Source: Pontibacter sp. SGAir0037 (GTDB taxonomy: Bacteria > Bacteroidota > Bacteroidia > Cytophagales > Hymenobacteraceae). Taken from it: a stretch of 64,000 bases of DNA. Below the pieces are notes generated by a model. It was not told the DNA's origin. It worked only from the letters and a program-made list of their open reading frames with translations, and made no database searches. The translations under genes and the position numbers were made by a program. Shown here one piece after another: positions 1 through 8,590 of the stretch; within the stretch, counting starts at the first letter, position 1, and each line of letters starts with the position of its first letter. The stretch spans positions 2,790,001 through 2,854,000 of the forward strand of contig NZ_CP028092.1 of assembly GCF_005491705.1 (NCBI RefSeq), given 5' to 3'.

Positions 1-47
1 TTTGTGGTGCCGATGTCCAAGCCTACTACTATTTTGTCGTTCTGCAT
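1..47 (-). CDS. ftsA: FtsA, N-terminal fragment (cut by window edge)
   Basis: Only the first 15 codons are present, reading MQNDKIVVGLDIGTT, the start of an actin-fold ATPase (the phosphate-1 loop of FtsA). FtsA tethers FtsZ to the membrane at the division site. It begins 12 nt after the ftsQ stop on the same strand, the standard Bacteroidota dcw order. The rest lies outside the window, so the identification rests on this motif and on the context. Confidence 0.85.
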   Translation of the reverse strand, partial: MQNDKIVVGLDIGTT

Positions 48-59
48 ATGCTGTATAAG

Positions 60-827
60 TTATTCACAAATAATCTGATCTTCAAATTCCACATTAACTC
101 TTTTATATCTGTCCCAGCCCATTACGGGCAGCACTTCTTTATAAAAGACCAATAGTTTCTTAAATTTAGTCTCTACTTCGTCCGGCTTTCCGAACTCAAT
201 AGTATGTTCTCCCACCTGGGGCAAAAACGACACTTTTCCTTTGCCGTCTATATGCATATGCGCGAGCTGAGCCTTCCAGAACTGATCCTTCTCTATGAAT
301 TTTAACAGAGATAGATAAGCCTGTCCCGTAGAGTCCTGAAAAAATCCTTTATCCAAAGCTTTAGAATAAGCTGACTTAGTAATAGGGATAACACGTGCAG
401 TATAGGTGTCTGATAAAGGAAGTACCGTTCCTTCTTCGTCGATATATACATCCTGGTCAGAGCGTAAAATGCGTGCAATAGGTCTGTTCTGTTTTACTAT
501 AACATGTACATTTCCGTCCAGTCCTTTGTACACTTCAGCAGCTTTTACAAATTTGTGTGCCTCCAGCCTCTTCTCAAGATTCTTAAGCTCAATGTTGCTG
601 TTTGGCAGTCCCTCCAGTTTGCGCTCCCCCTCCCGGGTTAGCAAGTCTCTTACCTCCTTATCTCCAATAAAGTAATTCTTGTATTCATTATCAATATTTA
701 CATATACTTTTTTACAGATTTTTTCATTTTGCCTAGAATTTGCAAAACCTGCCAAAGCACCAATTGTAATTATGCTACAACCTGCAAAAATTAGAGATTT
801 TATTTTCCTATTCAAGCCCATAAGCAT
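60..827 (-). CDS. ftsQ: Cell division protein FtsQ/DivIB
   Basis: This 255-aa protein has a short cytoplasmic start, one membrane segment at about residues 11-28, then a periplasmic part with a POTRA-like region (about 50-120) and the FtsQ beta domain. FtsQ bridges early and late divisome proteins. Sequence conservation in this family is low, so the call leans on the topology and on the position between murC and ftsA. The start overlaps the end of murC by 20 nt, which suggests translational coupling; a Met two codons further in is an alternative start. Confidence 0.85.
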   Translation of the reverse strand: MLMGLNRKIKSLIFAGCSIITIGALAGFANSRQNEKICKKVYVNIDNEYKNYFIGDKEVRDLLTREGERKLEGLPNSNIELKNLEKRLEAHKFVKAAEVYKGLDGNVHVIVKQNRPIARILRSDQDVYIDEEGTVLPLSDTYTARVIPITKSAYSKALDKGFFQDSTGQAYLSLLKFIEKDQFWKAQLAHMHIDGKGKVSFLPQVGEHTIEFGKPDEVETKFKKLLVFYKEVLPVMGWDRYKRVNVEFEDQIICE

Positions 828-2217
828 CTTTTTCTAAAAAATTTCTAATTGGCTCGATAAGTGTATCGATATCACCGGCCCCAACAGTAGCTAAAACGTC
901 AAACTCTCGGTTTTTGCCCAAATTTCCCAGTAATTCCTCTTTCGACAACAGGGTTTTGACAGGGCTTGTAACCTTGTTTAAAATGATTTCTGATGTTACA
1001 CCAGTAATTGGCTTTTCCCGTGCTGGGTATATGTCCAGCAGCACCAGTTCATCGGCTTTACTCAGGCTCTCCGCAAACTCATCTGCAAAGTCGCGGGTGC
1101 GTGTATAAAGGTGTGGCTGGAAGATTACTTTCAGCTTTTTATCCGGGTACAATGCCCTTAAAGATGACATGAAAGCATCAATCTCTTTGGGGTGGTGCGC
1201 ATAGTCGTCGACATATACTTTGCCGTTGCCTTCAAACACAAAATCAAACCTGCGCCTTACTCCTTTAAAGGTTACCACTCCTTCCTGAATGGCAGTTGCC
1301 GGAACTCTCATGGCCTGCGCCACCATAACAGCAGCCAAAGTATTCTCAACATTATGAAAACCAGGCAGTCCCAGCTTCAGCGAAGCTATGTTACCGAAAG
1401 GCGTCTGAACATCGAAATTAAACCAACGCCCCTCAATATGAAGCCCTTGCACTACGCCATCGCCAGCTTCTAAGCTATACCGGATTACCTGTACCCCCTC
1501 CTGAATTTGATCCGTTAACCTGGAATCAGTATTTTCATTCAGTATGAGGCAGCCACCTGGCTTAATCTGGCTTATGAACTTTTGAAAAGTTCTGATTAAC
1601 TCTTCTTTATCGCCATAGATATCCAGGTGATCCGGATCAGCTGAGGTAACAATGGCAATATCAGGGTGTAGTGTCAGAAATGAACGGTCATATTCATCTG
1701 CCTCTACCACAATAGTCTCTCTTTCGCCGGCTGCAGTGCCGATCAGGAGGTTAGAGTTCAGGTTAACACTGATGCCTCCTAAAAAGGCAGAGCAACTTAT
1801 ACCGGCCTGGTGCAACAGGTGCGCGACAATAGAAGAAGTAGTGGTTTTACCATGCGTGCCGGCCACTGCCACCGTAAAAGCAGATGCTGTGATAATTCCT
1901 AAAACTTCAGATCTTTTCCTGATGGTATACCCGTTCTCTTTCAGGTATGCCCACTCCTGGTGCTCAGCCGGAATGGCAGGCGTTAGCACAACAAGTGTTT
2001 CTTGTTTGTTCTCAAGTACCTCTGCCGGCAAATGCACCAGATTATCCTCGTAGTGCACCACAATTCCCTCTTGCTCCAGGGCTTTTGTGAGTGGGGTACT
2101 CGTTTTATCGTAGCCCCAAACTGGAAAGCCTTTGGCATGGAACCAGCGTGCAATCGCACTCATGCCGATACCGCCTATGCCTAAAAAGTAGATATACTTA
2201 TAATCTTCCAGTCTCAC
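808..2217 (-). CDS. murC: UDP-N-acetylmuramate--L-alanine ligase MurC
   Basis: MurC adds L-Ala to UDP-MurNAc in the cytoplasm, the first stem-peptide step. The 469-aa protein opens with the nucleotide-binding GIGGIGMSAIA motif (residues 13-23) and has the Mur ligase ATP loop GTHGKTTT at 120-127, where His replaces the Asn seen in MurD and MurE, as is usual for MurC. The length is normal. Its start overlaps the end of murG by 4 nt (ATGA-type coupling). Confidence 0.97.
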   Translation of the reverse strand: MRLEDYKYIYFLGIGGIGMSAIARWFHAKGFPVWGYDKTSTPLTKALEQEGIVVHYEDNLVHLPAEVLENKQETLVVLTPAIPAEHQEWAYLKENGYTIRKRSEVLGIITASAFTVAVAGTHGKTTTSSIVAHLLHQAGISCSAFLGGISVNLNSNLLIGTAAGERETIVVEADEYDRSFLTLHPDIAIVTSADPDHLDIYGDKEELIRTFQKFISQIKPGGCLILNENTDSRLTDQIQEGVQVIRYSLEAGDGVVQGLHIEGRWFNFDVQTPFGNIASLKLGLPGFHNVENTLAAVMVAQAMRVPATAIQEGVVTFKGVRRRFDFVFEGNGKVYVDDYAHHPKEIDAFMSSLRALYPDKKLKVIFQPHLYTRTRDFADEFAESLSKADELVLLDIYPAREKPITGVTSEIILNKVTSPVKTLLSKEELLGNLGKNREFDVLATVGAGDIDTLIEPIRNFLEKDAYGLE

Positions 2218-3326
2218 TTTATCAGTTTTATTAATTCGTTTACAATATCTGCAGCAGCGTTTGGCCTGCCCAGTTTAAGAATCTCCTTTTTTAATCGCTT
2301 TTGCTCCTGCTCGTTTCCGGCAAGTTGTAAAGCGGTTAGCACCAGCCTGTCCTGTGCTTCTTGGTCTCTCACTAGCACGGCAGCCTGTTGCTCTACCAGC
2401 GCCATGGCATTTTTTGTCTGATGATCTTCGGCCACATTAGGTGAAGGCACCAGTATAGCGGGTTTTCCGGCCAGGCATAATTCTGAGATCGATAGCGCTC
2501 CTGCTCTTGAAATCACGATATCCGCAGCCGCATAAGCTAAATCCATGCGCTTGATAAAATCAAACACCTTTACTCCCTCGCCCACAAAATCCTTTTCCAG
2601 TGCCTGCGCCTCCGGGTAAAACAACTTTCCCGTTTGCCAGATAAGCTGGTAACCAGCCTGCACTATTTGCCCCAGTCCGGCTGCCAGGCTTCTGTTTATT
2701 GTTCTGGCTCCCAGACTTCCTCCGATTACCAGAATTGTTTTTTTTGCTGAGGCTAATCCAAAATGAAGTAAGGCTTCGTTTTTCTTCTCCTCTACTTCTA
2801 TGATATCCTGCCTTACCGGATTGCCGGTTACCACCAGCTTCTCGGCCGGAAAGAACTGGCTCATGTTCTCATAAGCCACACACACCTTATTAACCCTTTT
2901 TGCTAAAAGTTTATTGGTTATGCCGGCATAAGAATTTTGCTCCTGTATAAGGGCCGGAATTTTACGGGCAGTAGCGGCATATAACAGTGGTCCGCTGGCG
3001 TAGCCTCCTACCCCTATAACAGCATCCGGCCTAAATTCTTTAATAATTTTGTGCGACGCACGTATGCTCGAAATCACCTTTAAAGGAAAAGACAAGTTAT
3101 CGAGCGTTAATCGACGCTGTAAACCACTTATCCATAAACCAATGATTTTATATCCTGCTTCCGGCACGCGCGTCATTTCCATGCGCCCTTTGGCCCCCAC
3201 AAAAAGCACCTCAGCCTTCGGGTTAACCAGCTTCAACTGGTTCGCAATGGCCACAGCCGGGTAAATATGCCCGCCTGTGCCTCCGCCACTGATGATTACA
3301 CGATATGGTTTCCGGGTCTCAGGCAT
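2214..3326 (-). CDS. murG: Lipid II-forming GlcNAc transferase MurG
   Basis: MurG transfers GlcNAc from UDP-GlcNAc to lipid I on the inner face of the membrane, making lipid II. The 370-aa protein is a GT28, GT-B fold enzyme. It shows the N-terminal glycine loop GGGTGGH at residues 14-20 and the C-terminal donor-site region around ISRAGALSISEL. It overlaps ftsW by 8 nt and murC by 4 nt, so the three are almost certainly on one transcript. Confidence 0.97.
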   Translation of the reverse strand: MPETRKPYRVIISGGGTGGHIYPAVAIANQLKLVNPKAEVLFVGAKGRMEMTRVPEAGYKIIGLWISGLQRRLTLDNLSFPLKVISSIRASHKIIKEFRPDAVIGVGGYASGPLLYAATARKIPALIQEQNSYAGITNKLLAKRVNKVCVAYENMSQFFPAEKLVVTGNPVRQDIIEVEEKKNEALLHFGLASAKKTILVIGGSLGARTINRSLAAGLGQIVQAGYQLIWQTGKLFYPEAQALEKDFVGEGVKVFDFIKRMDLAYAAADIVISRAGALSISELCLAGKPAILVPSPNVAEDHQTKNAMALVEQQAAVLVRDQEAQDRLVLTALQLAGNEQEQKRLKKEILKLGRPNAAADIVNELIKLIK

Positions 3327-4488
3327 TCACTGTTCTGTTTAAAGGTTCACCTGCCGGACGCACACCAACAGCAGCCAGTTCCTGATCGCGGTCGCTTCGG
3401 CTAACGCTTAGAATAATACCCAGCGAAATACCTGTAAAAATCAGGGAAGTTCCGCCCATACTGAGCAGCGGCAGTGGTAAACCTGTAATCGGTCCCAATC
3501 CTACGGCTACTCCCATATTGATCATCGATTGAATAACAAGGCTAAAACTCAGCCCCGCCGATAACAAACCTCCGAAGGCTCCCTTACTGTTCATTACCGT
3601 TACCATGCCCCGGTAGAGCAGCGCCAGGTACAGGAACACCACAAACAGGCCCCCTCCCAAACCATATTCTTCCAGGATGATTGCAAAGATAAAATCAGAG
3701 TATGGGTGCGGCAGAATATCGCGCTGGTCGCTGTTGCCCGGTCCTTTGCCCACTACGCCGCCTGTAGCAATAGCTATATAAGATTGCTCTAGCTGGAAGG
3801 CCGTCTCATTCGGATCCATAAAGTCTTCGAAGCGACTGATGGCCGTCTGCATACGCTGCCCCACTGCCAGAAAGACTGTTCCGAAAGCAAGTCCGGCTAC
3901 GACTACAATTGCCAGGTATTTAATGCGGATTCTTCCGATAAACATCAGCAGCATGCAGGTCAGGAACAGCAGAGCAGCTGTAGAAGTATTGGTCATGGCA
4001 ATAAGCCCACAGATGGCTATGGTCCAGATAAAGATCGGAACGAGCGTTCTTCTTACATCATCCAGTATTTCCTGCCGCTTGGAGAGCATACTCGCCAGGT
4101 AAGAGATCAGTGCCAGCTTAGCTAAGTCGGATGGCTGAAAGGTCTGATTTATAACAGGAATGGTGATCCAGCGGGAAGCTTCGTTAATGTTAGATCCGTA
4201 GAAATACGTTACAATCAGCAGGGGTGCCGAAATAATGAGCGCCACCAAAGAAAGCCTGGAGTAATAGCGATAGTCAATTTTGTGGGCCATCCACATAAAA
4301 GCTAAACCTACCAGGATAAGAGAAGAATGCTTAATCAGAAAGTACTCTGTATTGCCCTCCATTTTTTTGTAAGCGAGGGTACCTGTTGCCGAATAAACTA
4401 CAGCAACACTAATTAATGAAAAAGCCATCACGATGCCCCATAATACGGCATCCCCCTTCAGGTTCTTCTGCAACCATTCCTTAATCAT
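3319..4488 (-). CDS. ftsW: SEDS glycosyltransferase FtsW
   Basis: FtsW polymerises lipid II at the septum together with its partner class B PBP, encoded five genes upstream in this operon. The 389-aa protein has about ten hydrophobic segments and the SEDS signatures near the C-terminus (GLGPITGLPLPLLSMGGTS, a run of Pro and Gly), plus the extracellular ARWITIP-like stretch. The position between murD and murG favours FtsW over RodA. The tail after the last helix is short and charged. Confidence 0.93.
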   Translation of the reverse strand: MIKEWLQKNLKGDAVLWGIVMAFSLISVAVVYSATGTLAYKKMEGNTEYFLIKHSSLILVGLAFMWMAHKIDYRYYSRLSLVALIISAPLLIVTYFYGSNINEASRWITIPVINQTFQPSDLAKLALISYLASMLSKRQEILDDVRRTLVPIFIWTIAICGLIAMTNTSTAALLFLTCMLLMFIGRIRIKYLAIVVVAGLAFGTVFLAVGQRMQTAISRFEDFMDPNETAFQLEQSYIAIATGGVVGKGPGNSDQRDILPHPYSDFIFAIILEEYGLGGGLFVVFLYLALLYRGMVTVMNSKGAFGGLLSAGLSFSLVIQSMINMGVAVGLGPITGLPLPLLSMGGTSLIFTGISLGIILSVSRSDRDQELAAVGVRPAGEPLNRTVNA

Positions 4489-4512
4489 AAACTTTGGCTA
4501 AAAGTTTAAAAG

Positions 4513-5856
4513 TTATTTTTTCAAAACTATTTTCTCTACAGCTTCTTTAAAACGCTGTCCCCGGTGTTCGTAATTGTTAAATAAATCAAAGCTGGCACAT
4601 GCAGGAGACAATAGCACAACATCTCCCTCTTCTGCCAGCGAGCGGCTCAGGCGCACGGCATAATCAATTGAAGTAGTTTCGGCCACAATCGGCACCACAC
4701 GCTTAAAAGCCTCCTGCAGTTTGGCATTGTCTGTACCTAAACAAATCAATACTTTCACCTTTTCACGTGCAAGCTCCTCCAGCACACTATAATCATTTCC
4801 TTTATCTACACCACCGGCAATCCATATAATTGGCTGCTTTATGCCATCCAGTGCATACCACACAGCCTCTACATTGGTCGCTTTTGAATCATTGATATAG
4901 GTAACTCCTTTTGCCTCGCCTACGTGTTGCAGCCGGTGGTCTGCATTCCGGAATGTTTCCAGCGCACCGGCAATCGCCTCGTCAGAAACGTCCAGCAGTT
5001 TAGCCACAGTTATAGCAGCCATGGTATTATACTGGTTGTGTTTCCCAATTAAAGGAGACTTAGCAGTATCAACTGTTCCTTCGAAGAACTGCACATTTAC
5101 TTTCACCTGATCTCCTTCGTAAACCACCTTTGCTTTTTCTGCTCCTTCCAGCGAAAATGGCACGGCAGTACCTCCAAAAGCCTCATGATTAAAAGCGCTG
5201 GCAATATGCTGATCGTCGGCATTATAAATGAAAAAGTCAGAGCCACTCATGTTCTGGGCAATGCGCAGTTTGGAGGCAGCATACTTTTCCATACTATAAC
5301 CATACCTGTCCAGGTGATCGGGCGTTATGTTTAAAAGCACCCCGACATGCGCCTTAAACTGGTACATGTTGTCTAACTGAAAGCTGCTCAGTTCCACCAC
5401 GTAGTAGTCGTGCTTATTTTCAATTACCTTTTCCGCCAGGCTCTCTCCTATATTTCCTGCCAAGCCCACATTTAAGCCGGCACACTGTAACAGGTGGTAA
5501 GTAAGCAAGGTGGTGGTGGTCTTGCCATTCGTGCCTGTTATGCATATAAACCTGGCATCGGTATACCTGCCTGCAAATTCTATTTCTGAAATAATAGCAA
5601 TTCCTTTTTCGATGGCTTCCTGTACAATAGTTGCCTTTTCAGGAATTCCAGGACTCTTGATAATTTGATCGGCAGCAAGTATCCTGTCCTTTGAATGGGT
5701 ACCTTCTTCGAAAGGGATACCGGCATTCTGAAGCTTAATTTTATATGGCTCCTTTATCTGCCCCATATCGGATACAAAGACTTCGAGCCCCTTTGCTTTT
5801 GCTAACAAAGCAGCTCCCACTCCACTCTCTCCTGCACCTAGTATGGCTATCTTCAT
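4513..5856 (-). CDS. murD: UDP-MurNAc-L-Ala--D-Glu ligase MurD
   Basis: MurD adds D-Glu to UDP-MurNAc-L-Ala. The 447-aa protein has the N-terminal Rossmann motif GAGESGVGAA (7-16), the ATP loop GTNGKTTTT at 108-116, and a C-terminal ligase domain with NDSKATN and SPACASFD motifs. It lies 16 nt downstream of mraY and 24 nt upstream of ftsW, on the same strand. Confidence 0.97.
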   Translation of the reverse strand: MKIAILGAGESGVGAALLAKAKGLEVFVSDMGQIKEPYKIKLQNAGIPFEEGTHSKDRILAADQIIKSPGIPEKATIVQEAIEKGIAIISEIEFAGRYTDARFICITGTNGKTTTTLLTYHLLQCAGLNVGLAGNIGESLAEKVIENKHDYYVVELSSFQLDNMYQFKAHVGVLLNITPDHLDRYGYSMEKYAASKLRIAQNMSGSDFFIYNADDQHIASAFNHEAFGGTAVPFSLEGAEKAKVVYEGDQVKVNVQFFEGTVDTAKSPLIGKHNQYNTMAAITVAKLLDVSDEAIAGALETFRNADHRLQHVGEAKGVTYINDSKATNVEAVWYALDGIKQPIIWIAGGVDKGNDYSVLEELAREKVKVLICLGTDNAKLQEAFKRVVPIVAETTSIDYAVRLSRSLAEEGDVVLLSPACASFDLFNNYEHRGQRFKEAVEKIVLKK

Positions 5857-5872
5857 TTTTGTTTCGTTTTAC

Positions 5873-7093
5873 CTATCGCAGCTTCAGAGTTACCAGTGAT
5901 AATACCGCCAGCATGATTCCAACTGTCCAGAACCTGGAAACAATTTTGGATTCATGGTAACCTTGCTTCTGATAGTGATGGTGCAAAGGAGACATTTTAA
6001 AGATCCTGCGTCCTTCACCGTATTTCTTTTTCGTATACTTAAAATAACTTACCTGCAGCATCACCGATAGGCTTTCCACCAAAAAGATGCCGCACAGGAT
6101 AGGTATTAAAAGCTCTTTTCTGATAATCAGGGCCAGCACTGCTATGATACCACCGATGGCCAGACTGCCTGTATCTCCCATAAACACCTGTGCCGGATAC
6201 GAATTATACCACAGAAACCCTACACAGGCTCCCACAAAGGCCAGACAGAAAATAGCCAACTCACCGGAATTCGGTATGAACATAATGTTCAGGTAGTCGG
6301 CAAAAAAAGTATTACCCGATACCCAGGCAAAAATGGCCAGTGTTGTACCGATAATAGCAGAAGTTCCTGCCGCCAGTCCATCAATACCATCTGTCAGGTT
6401 TGCCCCGTTCGAAACAGCTGTGATTACCAGTATCACAAACGGAATATACAGGTAACAGGACCAGTCCTGGAAAGCGGCTCCGGCAAATGAGAACAGATTG
6501 CAGTAATCTAACTCATTGTTTTTCCGAAACGGAATGGTTGTAATCATCGACTTTACATCCACGAATTTGCTCGAAGCGTTTACAGCTGAAGTCGTGCCGT
6601 CCGAAAAAATGTATTGCCTTACTGTTACATCATCGCTGAAGTATAAGGTAAAGCCAACGATCAGCCCCAGGCCTATCTGCCCCAGAATTTTGAAGCGTCC
6701 TGCTAACCCTTCTTTGTTTTTCTTGAAAACTTTGATGTAGTCATCCAGAAAACCGATTAAGCCTAACCATACGGTAGATACCAGCATCAGTTGGATATAA
6801 ATGTTATCTAAGCGTGCAAATAACAGCGTAGGAACCAGAATAGCCATTAAAATAATGAGCCCTCCCATGGTAGGAGTACCTTTTTTTGCCATCTGCCCAT
6901 CCAGCCCAAGATCACGAATGGATTCTCCTACCTGCTTGCGCTGTAAGATTTTTATAAGTTTACCGCCAAAAAGCATTGCTATAAGCAATGAAACAAGCAC
7001 CGCCATACTTGCTCTGAAAGAGATGTAGCGAAATACACCAGCTCCAAAGAAATCGAACTCCCGATCCAGGTATGTAAAAAGGTGGTAGAGCAT
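5873..7093 (-). CDS. mraY: Phospho-MurNAc-pentapeptide transferase MraY
   Basis: MraY joins UDP-MurNAc-pentapeptide to undecaprenyl phosphate, making lipid I. The 406-aa polytopic protein has the hallmark motifs: LDDYIK in a cytoplasmic loop, [10 protein letters not shown], and the HHHYQKQG loop near the C-terminus. It is about 45 residues longer than the proteobacterial enzyme. The extra residues are at about 165-215, a hydrophilic insertion before the next membrane helix, which I recall as usual in Bacteroidota. Confidence 0.96.
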   Translation of the reverse strand: MLYHLFTYLDREFDFFGAGVFRYISFRASMAVLVSLLIAMLFGGKLIKILQRKQVGESIRDLGLDGQMAKKGTPTMGGLIILMAILVPTLLFARLDNIYIQLMLVSTVWLGLIGFLDDYIKVFKKNKEGLAGRFKILGQIGLGLIVGFTLYFSDDVTVRQYIFSDGTTSAVNASSKFVDVKSMITTIPFRKNNELDYCNLFSFAGAAFQDWSCYLYIPFVILVITAVSNGANLTDGIDGLAAGTSAIIGTTLAIFAWVSGNTFFADYLNIMFIPNSGELAIFCLAFVGACVGFLWYNSYPAQVFMGDTGSLAIGGIIAVLALIIRKELLIPILCGIFLVESLSVMLQVSYFKYTKKKYGEGRRIFKMSPLHHHYQKQGYHESKIVSRFWTVGIMLAVLSLVTLKLR

Positions 7094-7126
7094 TTATTCT
7101 TTTATTAATCTTTTTTAAGTTGTTAT

Positions 7127-8590
7127 CTATTTCCCCAGCTGCTGAAACGTTTCAAAGAGCACCTGCTTGTCATCAAAAGGATATTTCACACCTTTGATTT
7201 CCTGGTATGTTTCATGCCCTTTGCCGGCAACCAAGATAATATCATTAGGCTCAGCCAGCATACAAGCTGTTTTTATGGCCTCCTTTCTGTCTAGTACAGC
7301 CAGCGTTTTTTTATAGTCCAGCGGCTTTACCCCTTTCTGCATCTCTTCCAGTATTGCCTGTGGCTCTTCAAACCTGGGGTTATCAGAAGTCAGGATTACC
7401 TTATCACTTAAGCGGCAAGCTAAATCGGCCATGACAGGCCTTTTGGCTGCATCGCGGTTACCACCACAGCCAACCAGCGTGATAACCTTCTGAAGCGGTG
7501 TTCGGATCTGCTGGATCGTATTCAGCACGTTCTCCAGTGCATCCGGTGTATGGGCGTAATCTACTATTCCTGTGATTTTAGAAGCGGAAACCAGGTAATC
7601 GAAGCGCCCGGCTGCCGTATTCAGGCTCGATAACACTGTAAGCGTTTCCACCGGATCTTCGCCCAGCAAAACTCCCGCAGCGTAAACGCCCAGCAGATTA
7701 TAAGCATTAAAGGTACCTATCAGCTTACACCATATTTCCTGCCCGTCCACCTCCAGGTGCAGTCCCTCAATGGTATTATCCAGGATGCGAGCTTTGAACT
7801 CTGTTGCCTTTCGGAGCGAGAACTCATGTATGGCGGCTCGGGTGTTCTGCACCATAACCGCACCCCGCTTGTCATCTGCGTTTACCAGTGCAAAGGCACC
7901 TTTAGGCAGGCCATCGAAGAACAGCTTCTTTGCTCTGATGTATTCGTCGAACGTCTTATGATAATCAAGGTGATCGTGGGTAATGTTGGTGAATATGCCG
8001 CCAGCAAACTGCAGCCCTGCCACACGTTTCTGCACCATAGCATGCGAACTTACCTCCATAAAGCAATAGGCACAGCCTGCCTTCACCATACTATCCAGCA
8101 AGGCATTTAAAGCAACTGCATCGGGTGTGGTATGGGTGGCAGGAATTACGTCTTCATCTATCTGGTTCTGGACGGTTGACAACAGCCCTACATGATACCC
8201 CAATTCCCTGAATAGCTTATGCAGCAGTGTTACAGAAGTAGTTTTACCATTCGTACCTGTTACACCTACCAGTTTCAGCTTACGCGAAGGGTGCCCGTAA
8301 AAAGCAGAAGCCATAAGTCCCAAAGCCTCCGCCGAGTCTTTCACCACCACATAGGTTACAGACGGGCTCCGTTCTTCCGGAAGCGCTTCGCATACGATAA
8401 CCGCTGCCTTGGCCTCCACAGCCTGCTGTATAAAAGCATGGCCGTCGGCCTGCACACCACGCACTGCCACAAACGCCACCCGCTCTCTTACCTGCCTTGA
8501 ATCGAAGGTAAGCGCCTCCAGCGCTACTTCAAGCGAACCATGGTGCTCCAGCACCTTTACTTCTTTTAATATGTTTTGCAGAACCTGCAT
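7127..8590 (-). CDS. murE: UDP-MurNAc-tripeptide ligase MurE (meso-DAP type)
   Basis: MurE adds the third stem-peptide residue. The 487-aa protein has the ATP loop GTNGKTT (112-118) and a DNPR motif at 403-406. In the MurE family DNPR marks meso-diaminopimelate as substrate rather than lysine, so the peptidoglycan here is predicted to be of the DAP type. Its start codon overlaps the stop of the PBP gene. No murF or ddl follows, although both are often clustered with murE in other phyla. Confidence 0.96.
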   Translation of the reverse strand: MQVLQNILKEVKVLEHHGSLEVALEALTFDSRQVRERVAFVAVRGVQADGHAFIQQAVEAKAAVIVCEALPEERSPSVTYVVVKDSAEALGLMASAFYGHPSRKLKLVGVTGTNGKTTSVTLLHKLFRELGYHVGLLSTVQNQIDEDVIPATHTTPDAVALNALLDSMVKAGCAYCFMEVSSHAMVQKRVAGLQFAGGIFTNITHDHLDYHKTFDEYIRAKKLFFDGLPKGAFALVNADDKRGAVMVQNTRAAIHEFSLRKATEFKARILDNTIEGLHLEVDGQEIWCKLIGTFNAYNLLGVYAAGVLLGEDPVETLTVLSSLNTAAGRFDYLVSASKITGIVDYAHTPDALENVLNTIQQIRTPLQKVITLVGCGGNRDAAKRPVMADLACRLSDKVILTSDNPRFEEPQAILEEMQKGVKPLDYKKTLAVLDRKEAIKTACMLAEPNDIILVAGKGHETYQEIKGVKYPFDDKQVLFETFQQLGK

